Assembly: GCF_003598715.1 (NCBI RefSeq)
Contig: NZ_QZFU01000017.1
Location: forward strand, 1-64,000
DNA: 64,000 bases
Direction: 5' to 3'
From: Nocardia panacis
Lineage (GTDB): Bacteria > Actinomycetota > Actinomycetes > Mycobacteriales > Mycobacteriaceae
Shown here: piece after piece, positions 12,292 through 21,669 of the stretch
Layout: every line of letters starts with the position of its first letter
Numbering within the stretch: position 1 is the stretch's first letter
Translations under genes and position numbers: made by a program
The notes under the pieces: model-generated
What the model was told of the DNA's origin: nothing
Databases searched by the model: none
What the model saw: the letters and a program-made list of their open reading frames with translations, nothing else

Positions 12292-12373
12292 GCACTTGGC
12301 CTGCGGGGCGCGGCCACGTAGCGTGTGCTGCGCGGTATCCAGCGGAATCAGCCCAGCGGCAAGGAGATTCATC

Positions 12374-12685
12374 ATGAGTTTTGTCCGGACCACGGTATTC
12401 GTGGGTTTGGCCGCGGCGGCGCTGTCCGCGCTCGGCGCGACGACGGCTTCGGCCGAGCCGATCGACTACGGCCAGGCCGGACACGAGGCGTGCGCGGCGG
12501 CCGGTCTGGAGTACACCGAGGCCATCTACCTGCCCGGCACCCGGCCCGCGACGGTCACCTGCCACCGCGCGGGCGATGACACGGTCATCTGGCTGCCGAT
12601 GGCGGCGGGGGTCCCCTGCGAACTCGGCCCGCTCGCGCGCAAGCCAGGCGTGTCCGACGGCCAGGGCAACTGCGTCAAGGGTTAG
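12374..12685 (+). CDS. Small secreted protein with four cysteines
   Basis: A 103-residue protein with a Sec signal peptide (basic start MSFVRTT, hydrophobic core VFVGLAAAALSAL, cleavage likely after TTASA), leaving a mature domain of about 75 residues. The mature part has four cysteines, consistent with two disulfides. An AAGGAG ribosome binding site at 12361-12366 fixes the ATG. Small exported disulfide proteins of this kind are common and mostly uncharacterised in Nocardia-like genomes; I do not recognise a named family. A hairpin terminator follows. Confidence 0.75.
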   Translation: MSFVRTTVFVGLAAAALSALGATTASAEPIDYGQAGHEACAAAGLEYTEAIYLPGTRPATVTCHRAGDDTVIWLPMAAGVPCELGPLARKPGVSDGQGNCVKG

Positions 12686-12694
12686 TTCGACTGA

Positions 12695-12716
12695 TGGGGG
12701 CGGCGGCCCGCCCCCA
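12695..12716. terminator. Bidirectional hairpin terminator
   Basis: TGGGGGCGG (12695-12703) pairs with CCGCCCCCA (12708-12716) around a CGGC loop: a perfect 9-bp GC-rich stem. It lies between the secreted-protein gene (+) and the glutathione peroxidase gene (-), so it can serve both strands. No U-tract is present. Confidence 0.65.
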
Positions 12717-12745
12717 ATCGTCGACCGCGGCAGTGCGGATCCTGC

Positions 12746-13240
12746 CTACTGCGGCAGTACGCCTTCGATCGCGGCCACCAGCGCCGTATCGTGCGGATCG
12801 GTGCGCGGACCGAAGCGGCCCACGATCTTCCCGTCCGAGGCGAGGACGAATTTCTCGAAATTCCAGGTGATATCCCCCGCCTTGCCCTCGGCGTCGGCCA
12901 CCTCGGTGAGCGCCGCGTACAGCGGATGCCGCCCCGCGCCGTTCACCTCGGACTTCTCGGTGAGCGGGAAGCTGACACCGTAGGTGGTCGAACAGAATTC
13001 GGCGATCTCCTCGGCAGTGCCCGGCTCCTGTCCCCCGAACTGATTGCAGGGCACGCCCACGACGGTGAACCCGCGCGGCCCGTACTCCGCCTGCAACTGC
13101 TCGAGCCCGGTGTACTGCGGTGTGAGCCCGCATTTGGAGGCCACGTTCACCACCAGTGCCGCCTTGCCGTCGGTGATCGCACCGAGCGTCGTCGGCTCGC
13201 CCGCCAGGGTATTGACGGATATGTCGAGAATATTGGTCAC
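12746..13240 (-). CDS. Glutathione peroxidase-family thiol peroxidase
   Basis: A 164-residue single-domain GPx of the non-selenium Cys type; it reduces hydroperoxides. The catalytic tetrad is present: C37 (SKCGLT), Q67 (CNQFGGQEPG), W126 and N127 (ITWNFEKF). A second cysteine, C83 (EFCSTT), is in the place used as resolving cysteine by thioredoxin-dependent GPx enzymes. In a mycothiol-producing actinobacterium lacking glutathione the reductant is therefore probably thioredoxin or a mycoredoxin (inference). GTG at 13240 has a strong GAGGAGAGG ribosome binding site. It diverges from the reductase gene at 13415. Confidence 0.9.
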   Translation of the reverse strand: MTNILDISVNTLAGEPTTLGAITDGKAALVVNVASKCGLTPQYTGLEQLQAEYGPRGFTVVGVPCNQFGGQEPGTAEEIAEFCSTTYGVSFPLTEKSEVNGAGRHPLYAALTEVADAEGKAGDITWNFEKFVLASDGKIVGRFGPRTDPHDTALVAAIEGVLPQ

Positions 13241-13414
13241 GGCTGTCCTCTCCTCGGGTGTCGCTGCGACAGTAATCCAGCGCTGCCCGTTTGCAGCGCC
13301 CCGACGTCGCCGGTAATTCCGCTGCCATGGAAACCGCTCATGTGACGCAACGGAATTCGCCCGGCATGATGGTCCCTGGCGCCCGAGGGCGGTGCCGGTG
13401 CGGGAGGGATTTCG

Positions 13415-14254
13415 ATGACAATTCTGGTGACCGGTGCGACCGGCAATATCGGCCGCAAGGTCGTGGACCGGTTGCTCGCGCGCGGCGCGGACAAGGTGCG
13501 CGCGCTCACCAAGAACCCGGCGGCCGCCCGGCTTCCGGCAGGTGTCGAGGCGGTCGAGGGCTATCTGCGGGACGTGTCGACACTGCCCGCGGCCTTCGCC
13601 GGGGTCGAATCGGTCTACCTCGCACCGACTCCGGAAACGGCTGTCGACGTGCTCGCGCTGGCCGCGAAGGCGGGTGTGCGCCATGTGGTGGATCTGAGCG
13701 GCGAGCCGGAGAGCTGGTGGGGTGGGGTGAGCGCCGCGGTGGAGAACAGCGGCCTGGCCTGGACTCACCTGTGGCCCGCCGACTTCATGGAGAACACCCG
13801 CCTGTGGGTGGCGCAGATCCGGGCGACGGGCACGGTGCGCGAACCGAATCCGGCGGCGGCCACCGCGCCGATCGCCATGGACGATATCGCCTCGGTCGCC
13901 GCCGCGGCGCTGCTCGAACCGGGCCACGAGGGCAAGGCGCACCTGCTGATGGGGCCGCAGATCCTGACCAGGGCCGAGATGGTGCGGCAGCTCGGCGCGG
14001 CGCTGGGTCGGCAGATCGGATTCGTCACCGCGTCACGGGAGGAGTCCATCCTCGCCTACACCTCCGCGCTGGGGGCCAAGGCGCAGTGGTATGTCGACAA
14101 TGTGCTCGGCTACCTCGGCGAGGATCCGCAGCTACCCACCGAATCCGTCGCCGCGATCACGGGCACGCCGGGGACGACCTTCGCGCAGTGGGCCGCCCGC
14201 TACGCGGTCGAACTCTTCGCCGACGCGCCCGCCCGCGCATTGACTCGGAAATAG
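13415..14254 (+). CDS. NmrA/atypical SDR family NAD(P)-binding reductase
   Basis: A 279-residue protein with the N-terminal Rossmann motif GATGNIGR (residues 7-14) typical of NmrA-like atypical short-chain reductases, and no YxxxK pair. Members range from redox sensors to quinone reductases (QOR2-like). GGGAGG lies about 11 bases before ATG. The last 55 bases overlap the tail of the convergent membrane-protein gene on the other strand. A truncated relative lies at 29917-30615. Confidence 0.85.
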   Translation: MTILVTGATGNIGRKVVDRLLARGADKVRALTKNPAAARLPAGVEAVEGYLRDVSTLPAAFAGVESVYLAPTPETAVDVLALAAKAGVRHVVDLSGEPESWWGGVSAAVENSGLAWTHLWPADFMENTRLWVAQIRATGTVREPNPAAATAPIAMDDIASVAAAALLEPGHEGKAHLLMGPQILTRAEMVRQLGAALGRQIGFVTASREESILAYTSALGAKAQWYVDNVLGYLGEDPQLPTESVAAITGTPGTTFAQWAARYAVELFADAPARALTRK

Positions 14255-14589
14255 AGCAGCGCCAGCGGCGGGATCAACCCGAGCAGCACCAGTGCGAGCG
14301 TGCGCCAATCGCTGAGCAGCAGCACCGAACCGCCGGGACCGGAACTCGCGCAGACCAGGAAGCCGAGCATCCAGGCCCCGAGCGGAAGGAACGCGACCGA
14401 CAGGCGCGCAGTCACCGTGCGCACGCCAAGCACGATCAGCACATTCGCCACGCCCGCGACCAGCGCGGTGATCGGGAACGGCACGGCGCCCAGGTAGCTG
14501 GGCAGGAAAAGCACCTCCAGCACCAAGGTGATGAAGGCGTCGAGGGTCAGCAGCCCGAGGATCACGGGCGCGAGCGGGCGCGCGATCAC
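14200..14589 (-). CDS. Four-helix membrane protein, translationally coupled (unknown)
   Basis: A 129-residue protein with four predicted membrane helices (about residues 6-25, 33-55, 62-84 and 96-115) and a short basic tail. The start is GTG 14589, chosen because it overlaps the stop of the small upstream gene as GTGA. No function is recognised. It is third in a likely operon: permease (14768-16237), small protein (14586-14744), this gene. Its 3' end overlaps the convergent reductase gene by 55 bases. Confidence 0.7.
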   Translation of the reverse strand: MIARPLAPVILGLLTLDAFITLVLEVLFLPSYLGAVPFPITALVAGVANVLIVLGVRTVTARLSVAFLPLGAWMLGFLVCASSGPGGSVLLLSDWRTLALVLLGLIPPLALLYFRVNARAGASAKSSTA

Positions 14590-14744
14590 GGCACCGGAGG
14601 AAAGCCGAGCAGCGTCAACAAGTGGCTCTGCAGATCGACGAAGCCGTACAGCGCCGACAGATACATCTCGTGCTGGGCGGGCCAATTCGGGCGCATGCTC
14701 TCCACGAAGGCCACGATCGCGTTCTGCAGATCCCAGTTGTACAC
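14586..14744 (-). CDS. Small protein (52 aa) between permease and membrane protein
   Basis: A short reading frame starting GTG at 14744 (VYNWDLQNAIVAFVESM...) and ending LLGFPPVP. It starts 23 bases after the permease stop and ends in a GTGA overlap with the next gene. Composition is protein-like (aromatic residues, amphipathic helix QNAIVAFVES, then SALYGFVDLQSHLLTLLG), unlike the arginine-rich shadows around it. The ribosome binding site is weak. The coupling on both sides is the main evidence. Function unknown; it could be an accessory to the membrane proteins. Confidence 0.6.
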   Translation of the reverse strand: MYNWDLQNAIVAFVESMRPNWPAQHEMYLSALYGFVDLQSHLLTLLGFPPVP

Positions 14745-14767
14745 CGAACGAGTGTATTCCGACCGGC

Positions 14768-16237
14768 CTACTTCTCCCCGTCCATCGGGATATTGGCGAC
14801 CACCGGGAATTCGCCGGTGTAGCCCATGCGCTGTTCGGCGATGGCCAGGACCCGCCGCCGCGCCGCGAACCAGCCGAGGATCAAGGCCGGGATGATCACC
14901 ACCAGCGAGGCCACCGTCCAGGTGCCGACCGGGTAGTCGAAGGCGGTGAGCACCACCACGAACACCAGGAACACCAGTGTCAGCAGTCCGGTGTAGGGCG
15001 CGCCGAACATGCGGAACGACGGACGCTGCACCCGCCCCGCTTTCCACCAGCGCCACAACTGCAACTGGCACAGCACGATGGTGGCCCAGGAGGCGACGAT
15101 GCCCAGCGAGGCCATATTCAGCACGATCTCGAACGCCTGATGCGGCACGATGCCATTGAGCGCGATACCGCAGAGCGCGATCAGGCTGGTGAGCAGGATG
15201 CCGCCGTAGGGCACACCGTTGCGGCCCATCACCCCGGTGAACTTCGGGGCGCTGCCGTTCATCGCCATCGAGCGCAGGATGCGGCCCGTCGAGTACAGAC
15301 CCGCGTTCAGGCTGGAGAAGGCGGCGGTGAGCACCACCAGATTCATCACGCTGCCGATACCGGGCACGCCGAGGGTGGTGAAGAAGGTGACGAACGGGCT
15401 CTCGCTGGCCTTGTAGCTGGTGTAGGGCAGCACCAGCCCCAGCACCACCAGCGAGCCGACATAGAAGACGGCGATGCGCGCGATCACCGAATTGATGGCG
15501 CGCGGCATGATCTTGGCCGGATTCTCCGTCTCCCCCGCCGCGGTGCCCACCAATTCGACCGCCGCGTAGGCGAATACGACGCCGGAGGTGACCACCACCA
15601 GCGGCAGCACGCCGGTGGGGAACAGGCCGCCGTGGTCCAGCACCACCTGCGGGCCGGTGGGATGTCCGTCCACCTTGAACCGGCCGATGAGGAAGACGGC
15701 GCCGACGATCAGGAACGCGCACAGCGCGGTGACCTTGACCAGCGCGGCCCAGAACTCCATCTCGCCGAACCACTTCACCGAGATGAGGTTGACCCCCAGC
15801 ACGATCACCAGCGCGATCAGCGCCAGCAGCCACTGCGGTACGGCGGTGAATCCGGCCCAGTAGTGGAAGTACTGCGCGATGGCGGTGGTGTCGGCGATAC
15901 CGGTCATGGACCAGTTGAGGAAGTACATCCAGCCCGCGACGAATGCGGCCTTCTCGCCGAAGAATTCTCGGGCGTAGGAGACGAACGATCCGGAGGACGC
16001 CCGGTGCAGCACCAGTTCGCCGAGGGCGCGCAGGATGAGGAAGACGAACAGTCCGCACACCGCGTAGACGAGGAACAGACCCGGCCCTGCGGTATTGAGT
16101 CGTCCGCCCGCGCCGAGGAATAGGCCGGTGCCGATCGCGCCGCCGATGGCGATCATCTGTAGCTGACGAGGTTTGAGGCTCTTGTGGTAGCCGTGGTCCT
16201 CGGCTCCGAGATGTGCCGCGTCACCGACCGCTGTCAT
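14768..16237 (-). CDS. ansP: Amino acid permease of the AnsP/GabP/CycA group (probable L-asparagine permease)
   Basis: A 489-residue APC-family transporter with 12 membrane helices. The start [20 protein letters not shown] is the consensus helix-1 amphipathic/glycine region of the amino-acid:H+ symporters. Length and the [21 protein letters not shown] motif best resemble actinobacterial asparagine permeases (AnsP1/AnsP2, about 490 aa), though proline, GABA or aromatic specificity cannot be excluded. It is followed by two coupled small genes. About 109 bases separate it from mshB upstream on the same strand. Confidence 0.85.
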   Translation of the reverse strand: MTAVGDAAHLGAEDHGYHKSLKPRQLQMIAIGGAIGTGLFLGAGGRLNTAGPGLFLVYAVCGLFVFLILRALGELVLHRASSGSFVSYAREFFGEKAAFVAGWMYFLNWSMTGIADTTAIAQYFHYWAGFTAVPQWLLALIALVIVLGVNLISVKWFGEMEFWAALVKVTALCAFLIVGAVFLIGRFKVDGHPTGPQVVLDHGGLFPTGVLPLVVVTSGVVFAYAAVELVGTAAGETENPAKIMPRAINSVIARIAVFYVGSLVVLGLVLPYTSYKASESPFVTFFTTLGVPGIGSVMNLVVLTAAFSSLNAGLYSTGRILRSMAMNGSAPKFTGVMGRNGVPYGGILLTSLIALCGIALNGIVPHQAFEIVLNMASLGIVASWATIVLCQLQLWRWWKAGRVQRPSFRMFGAPYTGLLTLVFLVFVVVLTAFDYPVGTWTVASLVVIIPALILGWFAARRRVLAIAEQRMGYTGEFPVVANIPMDGEK

Positions 16238-16345
16238 GGATCGCCGAACCCTCCGGGATTGATATCAGGGACGCATGCACGGTACCCGCCCCGCCGAATC
16301 GGGCGGACAGCAACCCGGCGGCTACAAATCTGGAATACGGGAGGT

Positions 16346-17221
16346 TCAGAGTCCGGCGAAGAGATCGTGCTCGCGGCCGTCCGACCCGACCGGCCCCCGC
16401 GGTCCGCGCACCAGGATGAAATGTTCCTCCGGAAGCACCGGCTGAGCGACATAGTTGGACAGCGCGAAATCCCGACCCGAGGGCGCTACCAGGACTTGAG
16501 TGGCATGCGCACGCAAGGCGGCGCGTTTGGCGGCCAGCACTTCGGAGACCTCGATGGTGGTGGTCACCGTCTCGCTGGGCACACTGGCCAGCTCCCCTTC
16601 GGCGGGAAGTCGCCACCCCGGCGGCAACGCGCCCGGCAATTTGTCCGCGGTGCGCCCGGCCAGCGCCGCGGTATGCGCGCCGAGCATCGCACCGTCCGTC
16701 ACGGTCCAATAGAACTTAGGTGTGTCCCAACCCTTTTCGGCTGCCAGACGCACCGCGTCGGTGGCGACCTCATGGGCGCGAATATGGTCGGGATGGCCGT
16801 AGCCGCCGCGCGGGTCGTAGCCGACCACCACCCGTGGCCGCAATTCGAGCAGAATTTGAACCAGCTCGTTCACTGCTTCTGAACCAGAATGGATGAACGC
16901 ACGCGGATTAGCCGCCGAGGCGGTGCCCGCCATCCCGGAATCGCGCCAGCGACCGGCGCCGCCCAGGAAGCGCGGCGGGGCGGCGTCCAATTCGGCCAGC
17001 GCCCTGGTGAGTTCGAGAATTCGGTAGCCGCCCAACTGATCCGCCCGGTCCGCGGTCAGACCCGCCCACCGCTCCCCGATGACCTCGCCCTCCTCGCCGA
17101 GGGTGCAGGTCACCACCGTGACCGGGACGCCGCGACGGCGGTAGAGCGCGATGACGCCGCCGGTGGTGATGGACTCGTCATCGGGGTGCGCGTGCACCAG
17201 GACCAGGCCGCCCTCGGTCAC
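16346..17221 (-). CDS. mshB: N-acetyl-1-D-myo-inosityl-2-amino-2-deoxy-alpha-D-glucopyranoside deacetylase
   Basis: A 291-residue zinc deacetylase of the LmbE/PIG-L family that deacetylates GlcNAc-inositol in mycothiol synthesis. Zinc-binding and catalytic motifs are AHPDDE (H12, D14, D15) and HPDH (143-146). The sequence TLGEEGEVIGERW and YRILELTRAL matches MshB rather than the paralogue Mca. GTG at 17221 is chosen because it overlaps the lpqW stop as GTGA; an in-frame GTG at 17236 would add five residues. The coupling to lpqW repeats the typA-lpqW-mshB order of mycobacteria. Confidence 0.93.
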   Translation of the reverse strand: MTEGGLVLVHAHPDDESITTGGVIALYRRRGVPVTVVTCTLGEEGEVIGERWAGLTADRADQLGGYRILELTRALAELDAAPPRFLGGAGRWRDSGMAGTASAANPRAFIHSGSEAVNELVQILLELRPRVVVGYDPRGGYGHPDHIRAHEVATDAVRLAAEKGWDTPKFYWTVTDGAMLGAHTAALAGRTADKLPGALPPGWRLPAEGELASVPSETVTTTIEVSEVLAAKRAALRAHATQVLVAPSGRDFALSNYVAQPVLPEEHFILVRGPRGPVGSDGREHDLFAGL

Positions 17222-19005
17222 GGCAGCACCCGCCACTGCGCGGCATCACCGAAGATGCCGACCTGACTGCTGCCCGTCATAGCCACACCATCCACCCTGG
17301 GACTCGCGGCGGCGACGACCGTGTCCTGCACGATCGGCAACACCGTGGACAGCGCCCAGAGCCGGGGCTCGGCCTCGGCCAGCGCGCGACCCACCTCGAT
17401 CCCGTGCAGCGCCTCGTCGATCGTCGGCTGCAGACCCGGATCGCACACACCGGACAGATTACTCGGCGCGAGTTTGAGCTGCTCCGAATCGGGTTGCGAA
17501 TTTCCGTTCGGGACAGGGGGATTCGGCGGCGGACAACTGTAGCGGGAGGCCAGTGCGGTACCGGGATCGGTACCCGCGACCTCCCAACCGACCAGCGCGT
17601 CCACCCCGCCGTCGGCCAGTTCCTTGCCGTAGAGGGCGTCGGCGGCCACGCTGCGCACCGTGGCATCTATTCCGGCACTGCGCAATTGGTCGGCGACGGT
17701 ATTGGCCACCGCGAGCGCGGTATTGTCACCCGCCACCGCGCCGATCCGAATGGCAAGGGTCCTACCGTTTTTCGCCACCGAGCGGGGCAGCGGGGCCGGT
17801 GAGGTCGGCGAGGCGGGCGGCGGCGGTTCCGGCGCTCGGCCGAAACCCGCCTCGGCCAGCAGCGCGAACGCCTCGTCCGCCGAAGGGCGCGGCGGCGCGG
17901 TGGGCGCGTAACCGGGATCGGCGGGCGCGAGCACCTGCGCGCGCACCGGCTCCACCCAACCGCCGGTATGCGCGCCGACGGTGGCGAGCAGACCGGGATC
18001 CAGCAGTGCCAACACCCCGCGCCGCACCCTGGGATCGCTCATATCGCCGGTGCGCCCGTTCAAGACCAACTGCAACTCGCGCGACTGCGGCAACACCGAG
18101 GTCCGCACCGACGGAATGGCAGCCAACTGCGCCTGGGTAGCCGCACCACCGTGTACGAGCGCCATCTGAGCATCATTGGTGCGCAGCGATTCGGCCAACT
18201 GCGCGGTGGTGCCACCCCGGCGCAACCGGATCTGATCCGGCGCGGCCGGCGTGCCCCAGTAGCGGTCATTGCGCTCGAGCAGGATCTCGTCGCGCTCCTG
18301 ATCCACCGACTTCACGCCGAACTGCCCGCCGGACACCTTGATCTGCTTGAGCCATCCGGTCTGGAACCCGCCCGGCGAATCCTTCACCAGATGCGAGGGC
18401 AGCAGATTGCCGAACAGTTCACGCCAGGCCGGATACGGCCGGGACATGGTGACCGTCACCGTTTTTCCGCCCCCGGAGGAGGCCACATCGGTGATCAGGC
18501 GATAACCCGCCGCATCGACCACACCCGGCTGACTGATCATCTGCTGCCACAGGAAACGGAAATCCTCGGCCGCGATCGGCGCGCCATCGGACCAGTTGGC
18601 CTGATTGCGCAGCGTGTAGGTGACGGTGAACGGCTCCTGCGCGGTGACCTCCGCCGAGACCAGCAGACCCAGATCCGGCTGCCAATCGGTCGCCGCAGGC
18701 ACCGCGTGATTCGGCATCGGGCGGAACGGACTCGGCAGCACCATCGAAGCCACCGCCGAGGTCGCGGTCGACTGGTCCGCGCGCAGATGCGGATTGAAGC
18801 CGATCCCGATGTCGTCGATGGCCACCACCACCGTGTTCTTGGTGGGTTTGGGGAGGGTCGTCTTCGGCGCGCCCGTGACCTCCACCGGGGGCGGCGGATT
18901 CGCGGTGCAGCCCGCGAGCACCGACACCGATGCCGCCACCGCCAACATGGCGCACAGCGCCGTGCGCCCGGCCCCCGATCTCACCTTCGGCACTCTACCT
19001 CGCAC
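17218..19005 (-). CDS. lpqW: LpqW-like lipoprotein (SBP_bac_5 family)
   Basis: A 595-residue lipoprotein with a signal peptide ending in lipobox LAGC (C33), then a peptide/nickel-type solute-binding fold (extracytoplasmic binding protein family 5). No ABC permease genes are near, so it is not a simple transporter subunit. In mycobacteria LpqW, adjacent to typA and mshB in the same order, controls the branch between polar PIMs and lipomannan/lipoarabinomannan; PimE is encoded nearby here. The central proline-rich insertion (about residues 398-415, PPPPASPTSPAPLP) is probably a linker. Role assigned by synteny. Confidence 0.85.
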   Translation of the reverse strand: MRGRVPKVRSGAGRTALCAMLAVAASVSVLAGCTANPPPPVEVTGAPKTTLPKPTKNTVVVAIDDIGIGFNPHLRADQSTATSAVASMVLPSPFRPMPNHAVPAATDWQPDLGLLVSAEVTAQEPFTVTYTLRNQANWSDGAPIAAEDFRFLWQQMISQPGVVDAAGYRLITDVASSGGGKTVTVTMSRPYPAWRELFGNLLPSHLVKDSPGGFQTGWLKQIKVSGGQFGVKSVDQERDEILLERNDRYWGTPAAPDQIRLRRGGTTAQLAESLRTNDAQMALVHGGAATQAQLAAIPSVRTSVLPQSRELQLVLNGRTGDMSDPRVRRGVLALLDPGLLATVGAHTGGWVEPVRAQVLAPADPGYAPTAPPRPSADEAFALLAEAGFGRAPEPPPPASPTSPAPLPRSVAKNGRTLAIRIGAVAGDNTALAVANTVADQLRSAGIDATVRSVAADALYGKELADGGVDALVGWEVAGTDPGTALASRYSCPPPNPPVPNGNSQPDSEQLKLAPSNLSGVCDPGLQPTIDEALHGIEVGRALAEAEPRLWALSTVLPIVQDTVVAAASPRVDGVAMTGSSQVGIFGDAAQWRVLP

Positions 19006-19045
19006 TTTCTTCCGGACCGTGCGACGCGCGGCCCGCCGACGTCAC

Positions 19046-19078
19046 CCCCGAGGCGGGCCTTGCGGCCTTGCCCCGGGG
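19046..19078 (-). terminator. Hairpin terminator after typA
   Basis: On the minus strand, 19078 to 19046 forms CCCCG..GGC..GGCC closed by a GCAA tetraloop with complementary GGCC..GCC..CGGGG. The stem is interrupted but GC-rich. It lies between the typA stop (19104) and the lpqW start (19005), so lpqW may need its own promoter. Confidence 0.55.
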
Positions 19079-19103
19079 TTCACCTTAATTGTGCGAGAAG
19101 CGG

Positions 19104-21002
19104 TTACAGCGCCGCGCGGTCGCGGGCCTTGCGACGGGAGAGCTCCCTGGCCCGGTCGTTGGCGCTCAGGATCACCTTGCGCACCCGGACCACCTCGGGG
19201 GCCACCTCGACGCATTCGTCGCCCGAGCAGAACTCCATCGCGCCCTCCAGGTCCAGCACCAGGGGCCGGGCCAGCGTCTCCAGCACATCGCCGGTGGAGC
19301 TGCGCATATTGGTGAGCTTCTTCTCACGGGTGACGTTGATGTCGAGATCCTCCGCGCGCGGATTGATCCCGACGACCATGCCCTCATAGGTGTCGGCGCC
19401 GGGCTCGACGAAGAAGGTGCCGCGGTCGGCCAACTGCGCCATGGCGTATCCGGTGACGCTGCCCGCCCTGTCGGAGACCAGCGAACCGGTGTGGCGGGAG
19501 CGGATCTCGCCCGCCCAGGCCGCGTAGCCGTGCGAAACCGCGTTGGCGATACCGGTGCCTCTGGTCTCGGTGAGGAAGTCGGTGCGGAAGCCGATCAGGC
19601 CGCGCGAGGGCACGATGAACTCCATCCGAACCCAGCCGTGACCGTGATTGGTCATCTGGACCATCTTGCCCTTGCGGGCGGCCAGCAACTGGGTGACCGA
19701 ACCGAGATGCTCCTCGGGCACGTCGACGGTCAACTCCTCGAACGGCTCGTGCACCTTGCCGTCGACCTGGCGGGTGACCACCTGCGGCTTGCCGACGGTG
19801 AGTTCGAAACCCTCGCGGCGCATGGTCTCCACCAGGATGGCCAGCGCCAACTCGCCGCGGCCCTGCACCTCCCAGGTGTCGGGGCGCTCGGTGGGCACCA
19901 CGCGGATCGACACATTGCCGACCAGTTCCTGATCGAGGCGGGCCTTGACCAGTCGGGCGGTGAGTTTGGTGCCGCCGTTGCGTCCGGCCAGCGGCGAGTT
20001 GTTGATGCCGACGGTGACCGAGATGGCGGGCTCGTCCACGCTGATGCGCGGCAGGGCCACCGGCTGCTCCGGATCGGCCAGGGTATCGCCGATCATGATG
20101 TCCGGGATGCCCGCGACCGCGACGATATCGCCCGCCACCGCCTCCTCGGCCGGATTGCGTTCCACGCCGACGGTGGTCAGCAGTTCGGTGATCTTGATCG
20201 ACTTGGTGCCCTCGGCACTCATCCAGGCCACGTTCTGACCCTTGCGCAGGGTGCCGTTGTGAATGCGGACCAGTGCGAGACGCCCCAGGAACGGCGAGGC
20301 GTCCAAGTTGGTGACATGGGCCTGCAGCGGGGCGGTGGGATCGCCCTTCGGCGCCGGGACGTAGCTCATCAGCACGTCGAACAGGGCATCCAGATTCTCC
20401 GCGTTCGGCGCGTGGCCGTTCTCGGGGGCCTCGGTGGACGCCTTGCCCTCGCGACCGGAGGCGTAGAGCACCGGCAGATCCAGCGCCAACTCCGCCGCCT
20501 CGGCGGCCTCGTCGTCCAGATCCGACGCCAGGTCGAGCAGCAGATCGTGGCTCTCCTCGACGACCTCGGCGATGCGGGCGTCGGGACGGTCGGTCTTGTT
20601 GACCACCAGGATGACCGGCAGCGAGGCGGCCAGCGCCTTGCGCAGCACGAACCTGGTCTGCGGCAGCGGCCCCTCCGAGGCGTCGACCAGCAGCACCACG
20701 CCGTCGACCATGGACAGGCCGCGCTCGACCTCACCGCCGAAATCGGCGTGGCCGGGGGTATCGATCACATTGATGATCGTCACCGAGCCGTCGCCGTGAT
20801 GCCGGTGCACCGCGGTGTTCTTGGCGAGAATGGTGATGCCCTTCTCGCGCTCGAGATCGCCGGAGTCCATGACCCGGTCGACCGGCTCGGCTCGCTCGGC
20901 GAAGGCGCCGGACTGGCGCAGCATGGCGTCGACGAGCGTCGTCTTGCCGTGGTCAACGTGGGCCACGATGGCGACGTTGCGAAAATCGCGTGCAGACGAC
21001 AC
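19104..21002 (-). CDS. typA: Translational GTPase TypA/BipA
   Basis: A 632-residue elongation-factor-like GTPase that binds ribosomes and aids assembly and stress adaptation. G1 is [10 protein letters not shown]3 [11 protein letters not shown] and G4 NKTD; the EF-G-like domains and the BipA-specific C-terminal domain follow. Length matches mycobacterial TypA (about 628 aa). The start is GTG 21002, preceded by a strong GGAGG ribosome binding site; the in-frame codon further upstream has none. Confidence 0.96.
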   Translation of the reverse strand: MSSARDFRNVAIVAHVDHGKTTLVDAMLRQSGAFAERAEPVDRVMDSGDLEREKGITILAKNTAVHRHHGDGSVTIINVIDTPGHADFGGEVERGLSMVDGVVLLVDASEGPLPQTRFVLRKALAASLPVILVVNKTDRPDARIAEVVEESHDLLLDLASDLDDEAAEAAELALDLPVLYASGREGKASTEAPENGHAPNAENLDALFDVLMSYVPAPKGDPTAPLQAHVTNLDASPFLGRLALVRIHNGTLRKGQNVAWMSAEGTKSIKITELLTTVGVERNPAEEAVAGDIVAVAGIPDIMIGDTLADPEQPVALPRISVDEPAISVTVGINNSPLAGRNGGTKLTARLVKARLDQELVGNVSIRVVPTERPDTWEVQGRGELALAILVETMRREGFELTVGKPQVVTRQVDGKVHEPFEELTVDVPEEHLGSVTQLLAARKGKMVQMTNHGHGWVRMEFIVPSRGLIGFRTDFLTETRGTGIANAVSHGYAAWAGEIRSRHTGSLVSDRAGSVTGYAMAQLADRGTFFVEPGADTYEGMVVGINPRAEDLDINVTREKKLTNMRSSTGDVLETLARPLVLDLEGAMEFCSGDECVEVAPEVVRVRKVILSANDRARELSRRKARDRAAL

Positions 21003-21128
21003 GCCTGAATCCTCCTGCTGTCGGTGGTGATGACCTGCGCCGGCTCGGTGGAATGGGTGTTCCGACACCAGACGCTCGGCCAGCTACACACTACCGGTAG
21101 CGCCGCCGGTCATCGCGGCGCGGCGGAC

Positions 21129-21147
21129 TTAGGCTACGCTAAGCAAC
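21129..21147 (+). promoter_or_regulatory. Possible DtxR/IdeR-type iron box
   Basis: TTAGGCTACGCTAAGCAAC, directly before the GTG at 21149, matches the 19-bp DtxR/IdeR consensus (TTAGGTTAGSCTAACCTAA) at about 13 positions, including TTAGG and GCTAA. TACGCT inside it could double as a -10 element of a leaderless transcript. The match is partial and by eye only. Confidence 0.4.
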
Positions 21148-21148
21148 T

Positions 21149-21325
21149 GTGGGCAAGGTCAAGGCGAAGCATGTTTCCGGCCTGAAGCCGAAGAAGAAGT
21201 GTTGTCGAAAAAAGCAGCGCTGCCTCAAATGCCCTGTGGTCATCATGCGGATGAAACGCCTGGAAGCCGCAGGTGTTTGCGGCAAAGCACTCAAAAAAGG
21301 ACTCGAGCAGGCGCGCGCGTCCTGA
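21149..21325 (+). CDS. Small Cys/Lys-rich protein (58 aa), possible metal-binding
   Basis: A short frame starting GTG (VGKVKAKHVSGLKPKKKCC...) and ending TGA at 21323-21325. Five cysteines, four arranged C18-C19-x5-C25-x2-C28 before PVV, plus C44; about a quarter of residues are Lys or Arg. The cluster suggests a zinc or iron-sulfur knuckle on a nucleic-acid-binding basic protein. I recall similar KxKCC..RCxxCP proteins in other actinobacteria but no function. No Shine-Dalgarno is obvious, so translation may be leaderless from the promoter/iron-box-like sequence. It sits between typA (divergent) and phhB (same strand, 55 bases on). Confidence 0.75.
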   Translation: MGKVKAKHVSGLKPKKKCCRKKQRCLKCPVVIMRMKRLEAAGVCGKALKKGLEQARAS

Positions 21326-21380
21326 ATTCCGGCACGGCGAAATTCCGGTGTGCGGGCATCGGGTGGAGTACAACCGGACC

Positions 21381-21668
21381 ATGAGTCCAGCACTGCTGAC
21401 AGAGACCGATCTCACGCAAGCCTTGACCGGATTGCCGGGTTGGACCGGTTCGGTCGCAGGCATATCCCGCACGATTACCGCGCCGAGTTTTATCGACGGC
21501 ATCGACCTGGTGCGCCGGGTGGCCGCCGCCGCGGAATCGGCCGATCATCACCCGGATATAGATATTCGCTGGCGCAAGGTCACCTTCACGCTGTCCACCC
21601 ACGTTTCCGGCGGGGTGACGGCGCTGGATATCGCCCTGGCCGAACAGATCGACCGGTTGGCCGAATAA
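21381..21668 (+). CDS. phhB: Pterin-4a-carbinolamine dehydratase
   Basis: A 95-residue PCD/DCoH-family protein; it dehydrates 4a-hydroxytetrahydropterins and can act as a small stability factor in bacteria. The signature is ESADHHPDIDIRWRKVTFTLSTH, where the HHP motif and the following aspartate/tryptophan form the active site. It converges on pimE with one base between the stops, as in mycobacteria (Rv1159A beside Rv1159). No pterin-dependent hydroxylase is in the window, so its substrate here is unclear; a role in molybdopterin or folate chemistry is possible. Confidence 0.92.
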   Translation: MSPALLTETDLTQALTGLPGWTGSVAGISRTITAPSFIDGIDLVRRVAAAAESADHHPDIDIRWRKVTFTLSTHVSGGVTALDIALAEQIDRLAE

Positions 21669-21669
21669 T

